Of a stretch of 64,000 nucleotides of DNA, positions 54,942 through 64,000 are shown one piece after another. This stretch comes from Skermanella mucosa (GTDB taxonomy: Bacteria > Pseudomonadota > Alphaproteobacteria > Azospirillales > Azospirillaceae). The position numbers and the translations under genes were made by a program. The notes under the pieces were generated by a model. That model did not search any database. It was given only the letters and a program-made list of their open reading frames with translations, and was not told the origin of the DNA. Each line of letters opens with the position of its first letter. Position 1 is the stretch's first letter. The stretch lies in assembly GCF_016765655.2 (NCBI RefSeq), contig NZ_CP086106.1, positions 2,848,501 through 2,912,500 on the forward strand, read 5' to 3'.

Positions 54942-57478
54942 CGCTGTTCCGCCTGATGCCGCTTCGGCGCAAGCTGATCACCATCATGCTGCTGACCAGC
55001 GGCATCAGTCTCCTGATGATCACGGCGGCTCTAATCCTGCACGAGGAAGTCCGCTTCCGCGAGAGTGCCGTCAATCAACTCGCCTCGATCGGCAAGGTCA
55101 TCGCGGCCAATACCACTGCGGCGCTGTCGTTCGACGATCCTGGGGCGGCCGGGGACACCCTCGCGGCATTGGCCGCTCATCCGGAGATCCGACAGGCGCA
55201 CATCATCCGGCGCGACGGCGCACTATTCGCGGCATATCCCGCGGGCCGCGATTCGGCGGCCCCGGGTTCCGACGAGGATGATCACTGGGACCGGGATTTC
55301 CTCGATCGCTCCCTCGAAACGATCCGGGCAGGAGAAAGCGGGGAATTCTATTCCTTCCGGCCGAACGAGCTGGACGTCTATGTCACCATCCGCCTGGACG
55401 ATGAACTGCTGGGTCTCGTCCATCTAACGTCGGACATGACCGAACTCAGCAGCAATCTCTCCCGCTATTACGGCATCGTGGCGCTTGCCGCAGTCATGTC
55501 GCTGCTGGTCACCGTCGTGGTCTCGGCTCGGCTCCAGCGGGTGGTCTCCGCGCCGATTATGGATCTGACCAGGACCATGGCGGGCGTTTCCCAGTCCAAC
55601 GACTATGCTGTCCGCCTGCCCCGCCGATATACGGACGCGCGCTATCCCGCACGCCGCGGTGACGAGATCGACGCGCTGATCGACGGCTTCAATGACATGC
55701 TGCTTCAGATCGGGTTGAGGGACGAGCGGCTTGCCCGCCAGGGCGAGATCCTCGAATCCCAGGTCGCCGATCGCACCGCCGCTCTCTCGACCGCCAATGA
55801 CGAACTGGAGCGGACCGTCCGTGAGCTCCGGCACGCGAAGCGGACCGCGGAGGCGGCGAACCGCGCGAAGTCCGAATTCCTGGCGAACATGAGCCACGAG
55901 ATCCGGACACCCATGAACGGCGTGCTCGGCATGATGGAACTGCTTCTCGAAACCGATCTGTCGGACCGGCAGCGGCGTTACGCCGACGCTGTGCGGCGCT
56001 CCGGAGAAACCCTTGTCAGCCTGATCAACTCGATCCTCGACCTGTCGAAGATCGAGGCCGGAAAGATGGAGCTGGAACTGGGTACGCTGGATGTCCGGAC
56101 GCTCGTCCGCGACCTGACCGATTTCTTCGACGGACAAGCCGCCGCCAAGGGCGTCAACCTCGCCTGCTTCGTGCCGGCTTCAATTCCCGGTGGGCTGATC
56201 GGCGATGCCGGACGCCTCCGGCAGATCCTGACCAACCTGATCGGCAACGCGATCAAGTTCACCGGGAACGGCGGCACGGTGACGGTACGGGTCGGACCCG
56301 CCGACGTGACGCCGGGGCAGGATGCATCAGCCGGACCGGTGCGGCTGCGGTTCGAGGTGGCCGACACCGGCATCGGTATTCAGCCTGACAAGCAGGCAAC
56401 CATCTTCGAAGTATTCGCCCAGGCCGACGGCTCGACCACCCGGCGTTACGGCGGGACCGGGCTGGGACTAGCGATCGCCCGCCAGCTCTGCGCCCTGATG
56501 GGAGGGGAGATCGGGGTCGCCAGTGCGCCCGGCAGCGGCTCGACATTCTGGTTCACCGTCCAGTTCCGCCAGCTTGCCGACGTCGAACCTGCCCCAGGGG
56601 CCGGAGCTGCGGCGTCGGGGCGCGTGCACGGTCCGGACGGCGCGCGGCGTCTGTCGGGTCGCGTCCTGCTGGTCGAGGACAATCCGGTCAACCGCGAAGT
56701 CGCTACTGAAAGGCTGATGCGGCTGGGGTGCACTGTAGATGTGGCAGCCAACGGGATCGAGGCGCTCGACCGCGCGCGCCATCACAGTTACGACCTGATC
56801 CTGATGGATTGTCAGATGCCCGAGCTGGACGGCTTCGACGCGACCCGGGCGATCCGCCTGGACGAGACTCGGCTGCCAGGAACGAGGGCCAGGCACGTGC
56901 CGATCGTCGCCCTGACCGCAAACGCACTGGAAGGAGACCGGGAGCGCTGCCTCGCCGCGGGAATGGACGATTACCTCGCGAAACCATTCAGCCATAGTCA
57001 GCTGTCCGACGTCGTGGGACGCTGGCTGACTCCCGGCGGGTATCCGCCTGTCGGGGAGCCCGGCAGAATGGAGACGACGGAGTCCCTCGGGCCGCTGGAC
57101 TCGCGGACTCTCGACGAACTGCGCCGGATGGCCGGCGGCGGCAGGCCGGACCTCCTGGCCAGCGTCGCGAGAATCTATCTGGAAAGCACGCCGGAGCTGC
57201 TGGAACGCCTCCGCGCGGGAGCGAAGATCGGCGATTGGCACCTCCTGGCCGCGACAGCCCACGCGCTGAAATCGAGCAGCGGCAGCATCGGAGCCGCGGA
57301 GCTGTCGGCCCGGTGCCGGGATTTGGAAACAGCGGCCCGCCGGGCCGCCGGTGGGGCGGCCCCGGACGACTTGGTGCCCGGCCGGGTGGTCGGCGCCATC
57401 GAGGCGGAGTATGGACGGGTGTGCGCCGCCCTTGCCTCCCTCGCGCCGCCGACGCCAGCCGAAACGATCAGCTCTTGA
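54935..57478 (+). CDS. CHASE8-like hybrid histidine kinase with receiver and Hpt domains
   Basis: 847 residues. Membrane helix 1 (about 14-36), a periplasmic domain (about 37-175) with the CHASE8-type opening [20 protein letters not shown] and [20 protein letters not shown], membrane helix 2 (about 178-198), HAMP, coiled coil, HisKA with His near 320 ([13 protein letters not shown]), ATPase ([23 protein letters not shown]), receiver with Asp near 625 ([13 protein letters not shown]) and Hpt with His near 775 ([12 protein letters not shown]). A full phosphorelay chain in one protein. ATG at 54935 overlaps the yfiR-like stop by 7 bases. No GGDEF domain is present, unlike YfiN. Confidence 0.93.
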   Translation: MVTLFRLMPLRRKLITIMLLTSGISLLMITAALILHEEVRFRESAVNQLASIGKVIAANTTAALSFDDPGAAGDTLAALAAHPEIRQAHIIRRDGALFAAYPAGRDSAAPGSDEDDHWDRDFLDRSLETIRAGESGEFYSFRPNELDVYVTIRLDDELLGLVHLTSDMTELSSNLSRYYGIVALAAVMSLLVTVVVSARLQRVVSAPIMDLTRTMAGVSQSNDYAVRLPRRYTDARYPARRGDEIDALIDGFNDMLLQIGLRDERLARQGEILESQVADRTAALSTANDELERTVRELRHAKRTAEAANRAKSEFLANMSHEIRTPMNGVLGMMELLLETDLSDRQRRYADAVRRSGETLVSLINSILDLSKIEAGKMELELGTLDVRTLVRDLTDFFDGQAAAKGVNLACFVPASIPGGLIGDAGRLRQILTNLIGNAIKFTGNGGTVTVRVGPADVTPGQDASAGPVRLRFEVADTGIGIQPDKQATIFEVFAQADGSTTRRYGGTGLGLAIARQLCALMGGEIGVASAPGSGSTFWFTVQFRQLADVEPAPGAGAAASGRVHGPDGARRLSGRVLLVEDNPVNREVATERLMRLGCTVDVAANGIEALDRARHHSYDLILMDCQMPELDGFDATRAIRLDETRLPGTRARHVPIVALTANALEGDRERCLAAGMDDYLAKPFSHSQLSDVVGRWLTPGGYPPVGEPGRMETTESLGPLDSRTLDELRRMAGGGRPDLLASVARIYLESTPELLERLRAGAKIGDWHLLAATAHALKSSSGSIGAAELSARCRDLETAARRAAGGAAPDDLVPGRVVGAIEAEYGRVCAALASLAPPTPAETISS

Positions 57479-58103
57479 AGACGACGCCCAACTCCTCGAC
57501 CTGCTCCGGCGTCAGCGGCCGGGTCGGGTGCACGTGCAGCAGGAAGTGGAGCTTGGCGGTCTCCTCCAGTTCCTCCAGCGCGTAGAGCGCGTCGTTCAGG
57601 CTCTTGCCGGCGATCACGGGGCCGTGGTTCGCCAGCAGGACCGCCGCATGCTTGAGCGCCATCTCCTTGACCGCCAGGGCCAGCCGCTCGTCGCCCGGGC
57701 GGTAATAGGGCACCAGGGCGAGGTCGCCGACGCGCATCACGTAGTACGCGGTCAGCGGCGGCAGGACGGGCGCGCCGGGCTTGTGGTCCAGGCACGACAC
57801 CGCGACCGAGTGCGTCGAGTGGGTATGGACGATGGCCCCCGCGTCCGGCCGCACGTCGTAGACGCAGGTATGCAGGAAGGCTTCCTTGGACGGCGGGTCG
57901 CCGCCGACATGACGGCCGGAGGCGTCCAGCCGGGACAGCCGCGCAGGGTCGAGCAGGCCCAGCGAGCTGTTGGTCGGCGTCACCAGCCAGCCGTCGTCCA
58001 GCCGGACGCTGAGATTGCCCGAGGACCCGTGGACCAGCCCCCGCCGGTACATCAGGTCGCCCATCCGGCACAGGACATCGCGGGCTTCGTTTTCCCTCGT
58101 CAT
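57468..58103 (-). CDS. otnC: 3-oxo-tetronate 4-phosphate decarboxylase (class II aldolase family)
   Basis: 211 residues. Class II aldolase fold with metal-binding [12 protein letters not shown] and [11 protein letters not shown], plus [13 protein letters not shown] with its acidic residue. In four-carbon acid catabolism OtnC decarboxylates 3-oxo-tetronate 4-phosphate to dihydroxyacetone phosphate. ATG at 58103 with GGGAGGGGAG upstream. The 3' end overlaps the kinase gene convergently by 11 bases. The context (otnK, denD, ltnD) supports OtnC over fuculose-phosphate aldolase. Confidence 0.88.
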   Translation of the reverse strand: MTRENEARDVLCRMGDLMYRRGLVHGSSGNLSVRLDDGWLVTPTNSSLGLLDPARLSRLDASGRHVGGDPPSKEAFLHTCVYDVRPDAGAIVHTHSTHSVAVSCLDHKPGAPVLPPLTAYYVMRVGDLALVPYYRPGDERLALAVKEMALKHAAVLLANHGPVIAGKSLNDALYALEELEETAKLHFLLHVHPTRPLTPEQVEELGVVFKS

Positions 58104-58170
58104 CCGGCTTCTCCCCTCCCTTTGTTCAGCCAATTACGGTTCGGCCAAGTATGGTTCAGCCCAGTACTGT

Positions 58171-59574
58171 TCAACCCACCAAGGCGTTGGCGACCAGCAG
58201 GGTCACCATGGCGGTGGCCCAGCATAGCGTGGTCGGAACCGACCAGACGAGCATCTGGTGCTTCGCGTTCTTGACGCCCAGCATCCGGTTGATCACCCAG
58301 AAGTAGCTGTCGTTGAAGTAACCGAACGCCATCGATCCGATCGCCGCCGCCTGGGCCGCGAACACCATGTTGACGTCCGGGATCTGCATCAGGATCGGGG
58401 CTGAGATCGAGGCGCCGGTGATCATCGCGACCGTGCCGCTGCCCTGGATCAGCCGCACCAGGGAGGAGATCACGAACGGGATCAGCACGGCCGGCAGCGG
58501 CAGGGTCGCCACCAGCTCGCCCATGTACTGGCCGGTGCCGCTGTCGCGCAGCACCGCGCCCAGCGCGCCACCGGCGCCGGTGACCAGCAGGATGATGCCG
58601 GCGCTCTCGACGCCCTTCTCCATCTCCATGATGACTTCGTTGCGCGGCCGGCGCGACGCCAGGCCGTAGACCGCCACGACGACGCCCAGGCCGACCGCGA
58701 TGACCGGGTTGCCGACGAAGGCCGCGATCTGGACCGGCAGGGAGGCCGCCAGGGCGGCGTCGCCGCTCGCCTTGACGATGCCCGCGACCAGCGTGTTGAC
58801 GAAGATAAGCACGATCGGGACGACGATCGGCAGGACCGACAGCCACAGCGGCGGCAGCTCGGACGACCGCGCCTGCTCGGCGTCCTTGAACTGGCGGTAG
58901 GCGGCGCTCAGGTCCTCGCCGGTGTCGCGCTGGATCATCGCCTCGATCCGCGGACCCATGAAGCGGGCGTACCAGACCAGCACGAAGGTGCTGGGCAGGG
59001 TCAGCACGACGCCCCAGAAGATCATCAGGCCGATGTCGATGCCGTAGATGCCGGCGACGCCCAGGGGTCCCGGGGTCGGCGGAACCGCGTGGTGGGTCAG
59101 CATCAGGCCGCCCGCCAGGGAGATGCCGAGCGTCAGCAGCGACTTGCCGGTGTTCTGGGCCAGCGCCCGGACCAGCGGGCTCAGGATGACGAAGGCGCTG
59201 TCGCAGAAGATCGGGATCGAGACGATGTAGCCGGTGGCCGTCATCGCCCATTCCTCCCGCTTCTCGCCGAGCGTACGGACGAAGCTGAGCGCCATGCGTT
59301 CGGCGGCGCCGGAGATTTCCAGGATGCGGCCCATCATGACGCCGAAGCCGATGACGAGGCCGATGGTGGAGAGCGTGGCGCCGAAGCCCGTCGTGATCGA
59401 CTTGACGACCGCTTCCGGCGCCATGCCGGCCGACAGGCCGGAGATCGAGGCGGCGACGACCAGCGCCAGGACGGGGTGGATCTTCGTGCGCAGGACCAGC
59501 ACGATCAGGATGAAGATGGCGAACGCCAGGCCGAAGATGGCCGTGGGACCGACCGCGGAGACCGCGCCGTTCAT
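58171..59574 (-). CDS. GntP family permease (tetronate uptake)
   Basis: 467 residues, about 12-14 membrane helices, GntP-type (DSAFVILSPLVRALAQNTGK, and the later GSGTVAMITGASI). ATG at 59574. It probably imports D-erythronate or L-threonate for the surrounding enzymes; classic GntP members carry gluconate, so specificity is assigned by context. It lies between denD and otnC in the same direction. Confidence 0.88.
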   Translation of the reverse strand: MNGAVSAVGPTAIFGLAFAIFILIVLVLRTKIHPVLALVVAASISGLSAGMAPEAVVKSITTGFGATLSTIGLVIGFGVMMGRILEISGAAERMALSFVRTLGEKREEWAMTATGYIVSIPIFCDSAFVILSPLVRALAQNTGKSLLTLGISLAGGLMLTHHAVPPTPGPLGVAGIYGIDIGLMIFWGVVLTLPSTFVLVWYARFMGPRIEAMIQRDTGEDLSAAYRQFKDAEQARSSELPPLWLSVLPIVVPIVLIFVNTLVAGIVKASGDAALAASLPVQIAAFVGNPVIAVGLGVVVAVYGLASRRPRNEVIMEMEKGVESAGIILLVTGAGGALGAVLRDSGTGQYMGELVATLPLPAVLIPFVISSLVRLIQGSGTVAMITGASISAPILMQIPDVNMVFAAQAAAIGSMAFGYFNDSYFWVINRMLGVKNAKHQMLVWSVPTTLCWATAMVTLLVANALVG

Positions 59575-59641
59575 TGGAGTGCTTCCTTGAGATTCTTGAT
59601 TGCTTGATGGCCGGATTGCTTGATGGCTGGCGGGCGGCGGC

Positions 59642-60598
59642 CTACAGGCCGTGGTCGCCCCTGTGGCTGCGCACCACGGTGTCGAAATCGCGGTCCCGCT
59701 CGAAGCCGAGGGAGAGGCCGCGGGAGACGTCGAAGTCGCCGGGCCAGCTCAGGACGATCTTCTTGATGCGCTCGTCCTCCCGGAAGCTGACGCGGACGCG
59801 GGCCTCCTTGCCGCCGACCCTCTCCAGGCTGTCGAGCATTTCGGCGACGGTAACGGACAGGCCGGGCAGGTTGACAGTGCGGTGGCCGTCGAACCGCGCG
59901 CCCTCGACCGCGCCGGCGTGGATCAGGTTCGCGATCACGGTGGACGGCGAGGAGATCCACAGGCGGGTGTCGGCCGGCACCGGGCAGACGCTCTCGACCC
60001 CGGCCAGCGGCTCGCGGATGATGCCGCTGGCGAAGGACGACGCGGCGGCGTTCGGCTTGCCCGGGCGCACCACGATGGTCGGCAGGCGGCAGACCCGGCC
60101 GTCCACGAAGCCCTTCCGGGAGAAGTCGTTGACCAGCAGCTCGCCGATCGCCTTCTGGGCGCCGTAGGACGATTGCGGCATCACCGCGATGTCGTCGGGA
60201 ACCACGTCGGGCAGCGTGCCGCCGAACACCGCCAGCGAACTGGCGAAGACGAAGCGCGGCGGCGCGGGCAGGCGCCGGCAGGCTTCCAGCAAGATGCGGG
60301 TGCCGTCCAGGTTGACCGCCATGCCGAGGTCGAAGTCGGCCTCCGCCTGCCCGCTGACCACGGCGGCGAGATGGTAGACCGCGGCGACGTCAGGCGTGAC
60401 GACGCCGTCGATGAAATCCTTGTCGGCGATGTTGCCGATGACCGACCGGACGCGCGGGTCGGTGACCGGACAGGGCGCAAGATCGACCGAGACGATCGAG
60501 GAGAATTCCGGGAAGCCGGGTGCGGCGCCTTGCGACAGCAGCGTGCCGATCAGGCGGGCGCCGAGAAAGCCGGCCCCGCCGGTGACGACGAGTTTCAT
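59642..60598 (-). CDS. denD: D-erythronate dehydrogenase
   Basis: 318 residues, extended SDR fold. NAD-binding TGGAGFLG (residues 6-13) and catalytic YGAQK (with the Ser in FASSLAVFGG). The family opens four-carbon acid breakdown by oxidising D-erythronate to 2-oxo-tetronate. ATG at 60598. It is cotranscribed with the GntP-type transporter and otnC genes. Confidence 0.9.
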   Translation of the reverse strand: MKLVVTGGAGFLGARLIGTLLSQGAAPGFPEFSSIVSVDLAPCPVTDPRVRSVIGNIADKDFIDGVVTPDVAAVYHLAAVVSGQAEADFDLGMAVNLDGTRILLEACRRLPAPPRFVFASSLAVFGGTLPDVVPDDIAVMPQSSYGAQKAIGELLVNDFSRKGFVDGRVCRLPTIVVRPGKPNAAASSFASGIIREPLAGVESVCPVPADTRLWISSPSTVIANLIHAGAVEGARFDGHRTVNLPGLSVTVAEMLDSLERVGGKEARVRVSFREDERIKKIVLSWPGDFDVSRGLSLGFERDRDFDTVVRSHRGDHGL

Positions 60599-60648
60599 AA
60601 GTGCTCAGTTCCCTTTGGGGTAGTATTGGTCTTCGGAAATCCGGGCGG

Positions 60649-61458
60649 TCAGGCTGCCCCGGAGTCCGGGAAGTGGTCCGCGATATGGACGGTTATGCCC
60701 ATCCTCGCGATGGCGTCGCGCACGTTCGGGGCCAGCCCGTCGTCGGTCACGATGGCGCCGAGGGCGTCCAGCGGCACGGCGTTGAAAGTCCCGACCTTGC
60801 CGTACTTGGTGGAGTCCGTGACCAGCACGGCCTTCACCGCGCTCTGCACGATCGCCTGCTTGACCGGGACCTTGTTCTCCGCCGGCGTCGAGACCCCGCG
60901 CATGCCCCAGGACGAGGTGGACAGGAACGCGACGTCGAAGTTGTAGCGCCGGATCGCCTGGGCCGCCGTGTCGCCGACGCAGGACTGGTTCTCGCGCTCC
61001 ACCTCGCCGCCGGTATGGTAGAGCCGGCAGGCGGAGTGGCGGGCCAGATAGCCGGCGACGACGAAGTCGTTGGTGACGACCGTGATGTCCGACCGCTCCG
61101 GCAGCCGCCGGGCGATCTCCAGCGTGGTCGTTCCCGCGTCCAGGTAGACGACGGCGCCTTCGGGCACCAGGGCCGCCGCGGCGCGGCCGATGGCGGCCTT
61201 CTGCTCGTGCTGCAGGCGCGACTTGACCACGTGGGACGGCTCGACCGAGATCCGCTCCGGCAGCCGCACGCCGCCCGGCACCGTCATGACGTGCCCGTGG
61301 CGCTCAAGCTGCTGGATGTCGCGGCGGACCGTCATGTGGGACACGCCGAGCAGGTCGGTCAGCTCCGCGATGCTGATGACCCCCCGGCCGGCGAGGCTGG
61401 ACGTGATGAAGTGCTGGCGCTCGGCCGGGATCATCGGAACCTTGGCCATGGCGCGCAT
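60649..61458 (-). CDS. DeoR family transcriptional regulator
   Basis: 269 residues. N-terminal DeoR HTH (about 10-60: VISIAELTDLLGVSHMTVRRD) and a C-terminal ISOCOT/DeoRC sensor domain with VYLDAGTTTLEIARRLP and VVTNDFVVAGYL. ATG at 61458 (or 61449). It sits three bases after otnK in the operon. It probably represses the cluster until a tetronate-derived phosphate is present. Confidence 0.9.
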   Translation of the reverse strand: MRAMAKVPMIPAERQHFITSSLAGRGVISIAELTDLLGVSHMTVRRDIQQLERHGHVMTVPGGVRLPERISVEPSHVVKSRLQHEQKAAIGRAAAALVPEGAVVYLDAGTTTLEIARRLPERSDITVVTNDFVVAGYLARHSACRLYHTGGEVERENQSCVGDTAAQAIRRYNFDVAFLSTSSWGMRGVSTPAENKVPVKQAIVQSAVKAVLVTDSTKYGKVGTFNAVPLDALGAIVTDDGLAPNVRDAIARMGITVHIADHFPDSGAA

Positions 61459-61461
61459 GCC

Positions 61462-62718
61462 TCAGCCCTGCCGTTCCTGCGCATCGAAGAAGAATCGCGG
61501 CCCGCCGAAATTGCCCGACTTCAGCGCCAGCGAGATCGGCCGGTCCACCGCCCGCACCCAGGGAACGCCCGGCGCGATCTGCGGACCGATATGGAAGCCG
61601 GTCACGCCGAGCGACTGCACCACCACGCCGGAGGTCTCGCCCCCGGCGACGATGAAGGTGTCGGTGCCGTCCTCCGCCAGCAGCTTCGCGAGCCGGCCGA
61701 AGGTCCGCTCCACCGCGGCGCTGGCCTGCTCGGCGCCGTACTGCTTCTGGATCCGGCCGAGCGCGTCGGGATCGGTGGTCGCGTAGACCAGCGGCGCCAG
61801 GTCGCCGCCCTGCTGGTCCTTCACCCAGGCGAACAGCTCCTCGGCGTAGTCGTCGTCGGCCAGGCAGCGGACGACGTCCACCGGGCAGGCCGGCGCCTCT
61901 TCCTTGTAGGCCGCGACCTGGGCGTTGGTCATCTGGGAGCAGGAGCCGGACAGCACGACCGGCCGCTCGCCCGACGGCCGGCCGGCGGCCGCCGCCTGTG
62001 CCGGGTCGCTGAGCCGGTCGGTCCAGGCCTTCGCCATGCCGTCGGCCAGGCCGGAGCCGCCGGTCACCAGCTTCATGCCGGCGACCGCCTTGCCGACCGT
62101 CGCCACGTCGTCGGAGTTCAGCACGTCGAGGACGGCGTAGCGCATGCCCTGGGCGCGCAGGGATTCCAGGGCGGCCTTGACCGCCTCGGGCCCGCGGGCG
62201 ACGTCGTCGCTGCGGACGTTGCCGCATTTCCCCCTGGATTGCGCTTCCATCAGGCGCATCAGGTTGCTGTCGGTCATGGGCGTCACCGGATGGTGGCGCA
62301 TGCCGGATTCGGCCAGCGGCACGCCGTTGACGAACAGGTAGCCGTTGTAGATCGTCCGCCCGTTGACCGGCAGCGCCGGGCAGATGACCGTCAGGTCCTC
62401 GCCCAGGGCGTCCAGCAGGGCGTCGGTCACCGGGCCGATATTGCCGCGCGCGGTGCTGTCGAAGGTCGAGCAGTATTTGAAGAAGAACTGCTCGCAGTCC
62501 CGCTCGCGCAGCCAGTCCAGCGCCTGGAGGCTCATGGCGACCGCCTCGTCCGGCGGGTTGGAGCGCGACTTGAGGCTGATCACGACGGCGTCGGCCTGGA
62601 CCTGGAGGTCCTTGTCCGGCACGCCGTTGAGCTGGATGGTGCTGAGCCCGTTGGCGACCAGGAAGCCCGCGATGTCGGTCGCTCCGGTGAAGTCGTCGGC
62701 GATGATCCCGAGACGCAT
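61462..62718 (-). CDS. otnK: 3-oxo-tetronate kinase
   Basis: 418 residues of the DUF1537 family. Opening MRLGIIADDFTGATDIAGFL carries the substrate-binding DDFTGA; the C-terminal nucleotide-binding part has FIVAGGETSGVVVQSLGV. It phosphorylates 3-oxo-tetronate at C4. ATG at 62718 shares its last base with the ltnD stop (TGATG), so the two are translationally coupled. Confidence 0.93.
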   Translation of the reverse strand: MRLGIIADDFTGATDIAGFLVANGLSTIQLNGVPDKDLQVQADAVVISLKSRSNPPDEAVAMSLQALDWLRERDCEQFFFKYCSTFDSTARGNIGPVTDALLDALGEDLTVICPALPVNGRTIYNGYLFVNGVPLAESGMRHHPVTPMTDSNLMRLMEAQSRGKCGNVRSDDVARGPEAVKAALESLRAQGMRYAVLDVLNSDDVATVGKAVAGMKLVTGGSGLADGMAKAWTDRLSDPAQAAAAGRPSGERPVVLSGSCSQMTNAQVAAYKEEAPACPVDVVRCLADDDYAEELFAWVKDQQGGDLAPLVYATTDPDALGRIQKQYGAEQASAAVERTFGRLAKLLAEDGTDTFIVAGGETSGVVVQSLGVTGFHIGPQIAPGVPWVRAVDRPISLALKSGNFGGPRFFFDAQERQG

Positions 62719-63629
62719 CACTTGGTCTCCTTTTCCGGCAGGGTGATCCCGGCGAAGGTCTTGATCACGGCGCTGTCGTCGAGCTTGCCGTAGCCGGCGT
62801 TGCTGGCGTTGGCGAACATGGTGAAAGCGGTGGAGGCCAGCGGCAGCGGGAACTTGAGCGAGCGGCCGGTCTCGGTCACGAGGCCGAGGTCCTTGACGAA
62901 GATGTCCACCGACGAGGTCGGCGTATAGTCGCCGTCGACCACATGCTTCATCCGGTTCTCGAACATCCAGGAATTGCCGGCCGCGTTGGTCACCACGTCG
63001 TACATGAGGTCGAGCGGGATGCCGGCGCGGGCGGCCAGGGCCATCGCTTCCGCCCCGGCGGCGATGTGGACGCCGGCCAGGAGCTGGTGGATGATCTTGA
63101 CGGTGGCGCCCTGCCCGATCTCCGGCCCGATCTCGTAGACCTTGCCGGCCACGGCATCCAGCAGGGGCCGCAGCTTGGCGAAGGCCTCGGCGCCGCCGGA
63201 GGCCATCACGGTCATCTCGCCGGCCGCCGCCTTGGCCGCACCGCCGGAGACGGGCGCGTCCAGCATCAGCAGGCCGTGTTCGGCGAGCCCCGCTCCGATC
63301 GACCGGGCGTCGTCGGCGGAGATCGTCGCGGAGACCATCACGCCGGTTCCCGGCCGCAGCTTGCCGGCGAGGCCGTCGTCGCCGAACAGGACCGCCCGGC
63401 ATTGCGCGGCGTTGACCACCAGCAGGAGCACGGCGTCGAGCCGGTCGGCGAAGGCCGAGCCGTCCGCCGCGGCCTCGACGGCGCCGGCGGCCCTGAGATC
63501 GGCCCTGGCGGCCTCGTTCAGGTCGATGCCGTAGGTCTGGAGGCCGGCGCGAATGCAGGACTTCGCCGCCCCCATCCCCATGGAGCCGAGCCCGACTACG
63601 CAGACGTGGTACGCGTTGGCTGCCGCCAC
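62718..63629 (-). CDS. ltnD: L-threonate dehydrogenase
   Basis: 303 residues, beta-hydroxyacid dehydrogenase family. N-terminal Rossmann VVGLGSMGMGAA, substrate motif DAPVSGGAAKAAAGEM, and the catalytic Lys in GQGATVKIIHQL. It oxidises L-threonate at C2. The start is GTG 63629 with GGAGGATCGTC upstream. It heads the ltnD-otnK-deoR run, and its promoter region (63630-63900) holds the phased repeats. Confidence 0.92.
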   Translation of the reverse strand: MAAANAYHVCVVGLGSMGMGAAKSCIRAGLQTYGIDLNEAARADLRAAGAVEAAADGSAFADRLDAVLLLVVNAAQCRAVLFGDDGLAGKLRPGTGVMVSATISADDARSIGAGLAEHGLLMLDAPVSGGAAKAAAGEMTVMASGGAEAFAKLRPLLDAVAGKVYEIGPEIGQGATVKIIHQLLAGVHIAAGAEAMALAARAGIPLDLMYDVVTNAAGNSWMFENRMKHVVDGDYTPTSSVDIFVKDLGLVTETGRSLKFPLPLASTAFTMFANASNAGYGKLDDSAVIKTFAGITLPEKETK

Positions 63630-63683
63630 GACGATCCTCCGGATGTTATGTTTTGTGTCTAAATGCTTCCTGACCTACTAATT

Positions 63684-63730
63684 ATCACAAATCTTAAAAC
63701 TGTAAAGCCGAAGTTCACAGATTTTCACAT
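63684..63730. promoter_or_regulatory. Phased TTCACA-like repeats upstream of ltnD
   Basis: ATCACAA (63684-63690), TTCACAG (63714-63720) and TTCACAT (63724-63730) are direct repeats spaced 30 and 10 bases apart, so on one face of the helix. They lie in an AT-rich stretch 55-101 bases upstream of the ltnD start. DeoR-family repressors often bind TTTCA-type direct repeats, and the cluster encodes such a repressor. Confidence 0.45.
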
Positions 63731-63900
63731 ACACGGTCGGGCGCGAACGGGCTGCACCTTCCGCGACCGCGCGAGGGCATCCGCGGAATGGATTGCTATC
63801 GCGAGTCAGTCGCATTATCAAAGTGTCGGCCGGGCCTGCCCCAGAGGCCGGGTGCCAGCCGACAGTCCCAGGCAATCCGGAACCGGAGAAGGGTATTCCC

Positions 63901-64000
63901 ATGTTCACATCGGTCTCCCACGTCGCGACCGACAAGGCGGAGCGGTTCATGACCCAGCTCTGCAAGCACTTCGCTCACAAGATCCCCGCGTCGTCGGAGA
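63901..64000 (+). CDS. DUF2218 family protein (3' end cut by window edge)
   Basis: The ATG at 63901 follows AGAAGGGTATTCCC and opens MFTSVSHVATDKAERFMTQL, then CKHFAHKIPASSE, still open at base 64000. The pattern of a VATDKA.RF..QLCKHF.HK.P opening is that of DUF2218, small (about 95-100 residue) cytosolic proteins often found near iron-siderophore genes. Function unknown. It is divergent from ltnD. Confidence 0.75.
   Translation, partial: MFTSVSHVATDKAERFMTQLCKHFAHKIPASSE

Overview
The window is a high-GC chromosomal segment that reads as an alphaproteobacterium of the Rhodospirillales, most likely an Azospirillum/Skermanella-type soil or rhizosphere organism. That placement is inferred from gene content, from frequent GTG starts and 4-base ATGA overlaps, and from family resemblance; no rRNA or tRNA gene is present to confirm it. 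I see no phage, insertion sequence, CRISPR array or plasmid function.

Layout. 1-2.3 kb: the 5' part of a branched-chain amino acid permease gene (livH) and an azlCD pair. 2.3-10.3 kb: a secreted hypothetical protein, a ROK sugar kinase, RidA, a zinc-dependent phospholipase C-like protein, a CsbD-like membrane-anchored protein, a DegP/HtrA protease with a collagen-like linker, a helix-turn-helix protein with a long Pro/Ala linker and a strong terminator after it, and two micro-proteins. 10.5-16.9 kb: a LysR/YeiH putative sulfate exporter pair behind two perfect palindromes, a large GAF/PAS hybrid kinase and small unknown genes. 16.9-22.2 kb: an SDR with a divergent LysR, a LysR/peroxiredoxin-like/carboxymuconolactone decarboxylase stress module, a DUF6429 protein and a glutathione S-transferase remnant. 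22.2-29.1 kb: guaA and guaB, the final enzymes of GMP synthesis, flanking an rsmB-like methyltransferase with two tandem GNAT genes and two paralogous membrane coiled-coil proteins of unknown function.

29.4-47.6 kb is a purine catabolic island. A seven-gene minus-strand operon encodes HIU hydrolase, xanthine dehydrogenase (XdhA, XdhB, XdhC) and a nucleoside/purine ABC transporter (ATPase and two permeases). Divergent from it are a UraD-allantoate amidohydrolase fusion, a MarR-controlled FUSC/DUF1656/HlyD efflux operon with a SlyA-type operator, an NCS2 xanthine/urate permease and an 8-oxoguanine deaminase. Xanthine and 8-oxoguanine both converge on urate, and HIU is carried on towards ureidoglycine. 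No recognised urate oxidase, allantoinase or periplasmic binding protein lies in the window; an orphan PhyH-type dioxygenase sits at the edge of the island.

47.9-50.4 kb holds small unknown genes, an HD-domain phosphohydrolase and two decayed-looking fragments. 50.6-57.5 kb is a signalling locus: a receiver-PAS-kinase protein, then a tightly coupled operon of TonB-dependent receptor, YfiR-family periplasmic protein and a CHASE8-like hybrid kinase with receiver and Hpt domains. The YfiR/CHASE8 pair is best known from controlling a diguanylate cyclase, and here the output is a phosphorelay. 57.5-63.6 kb is a D-erythronate/L-threonate catabolic cluster (ltnD, otnK, a DeoR regulator, denD, a GntP transporter, otnC), with phased TTCACA-like motifs upstream of ltnD. 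The window ends inside a DUF2218 gene.
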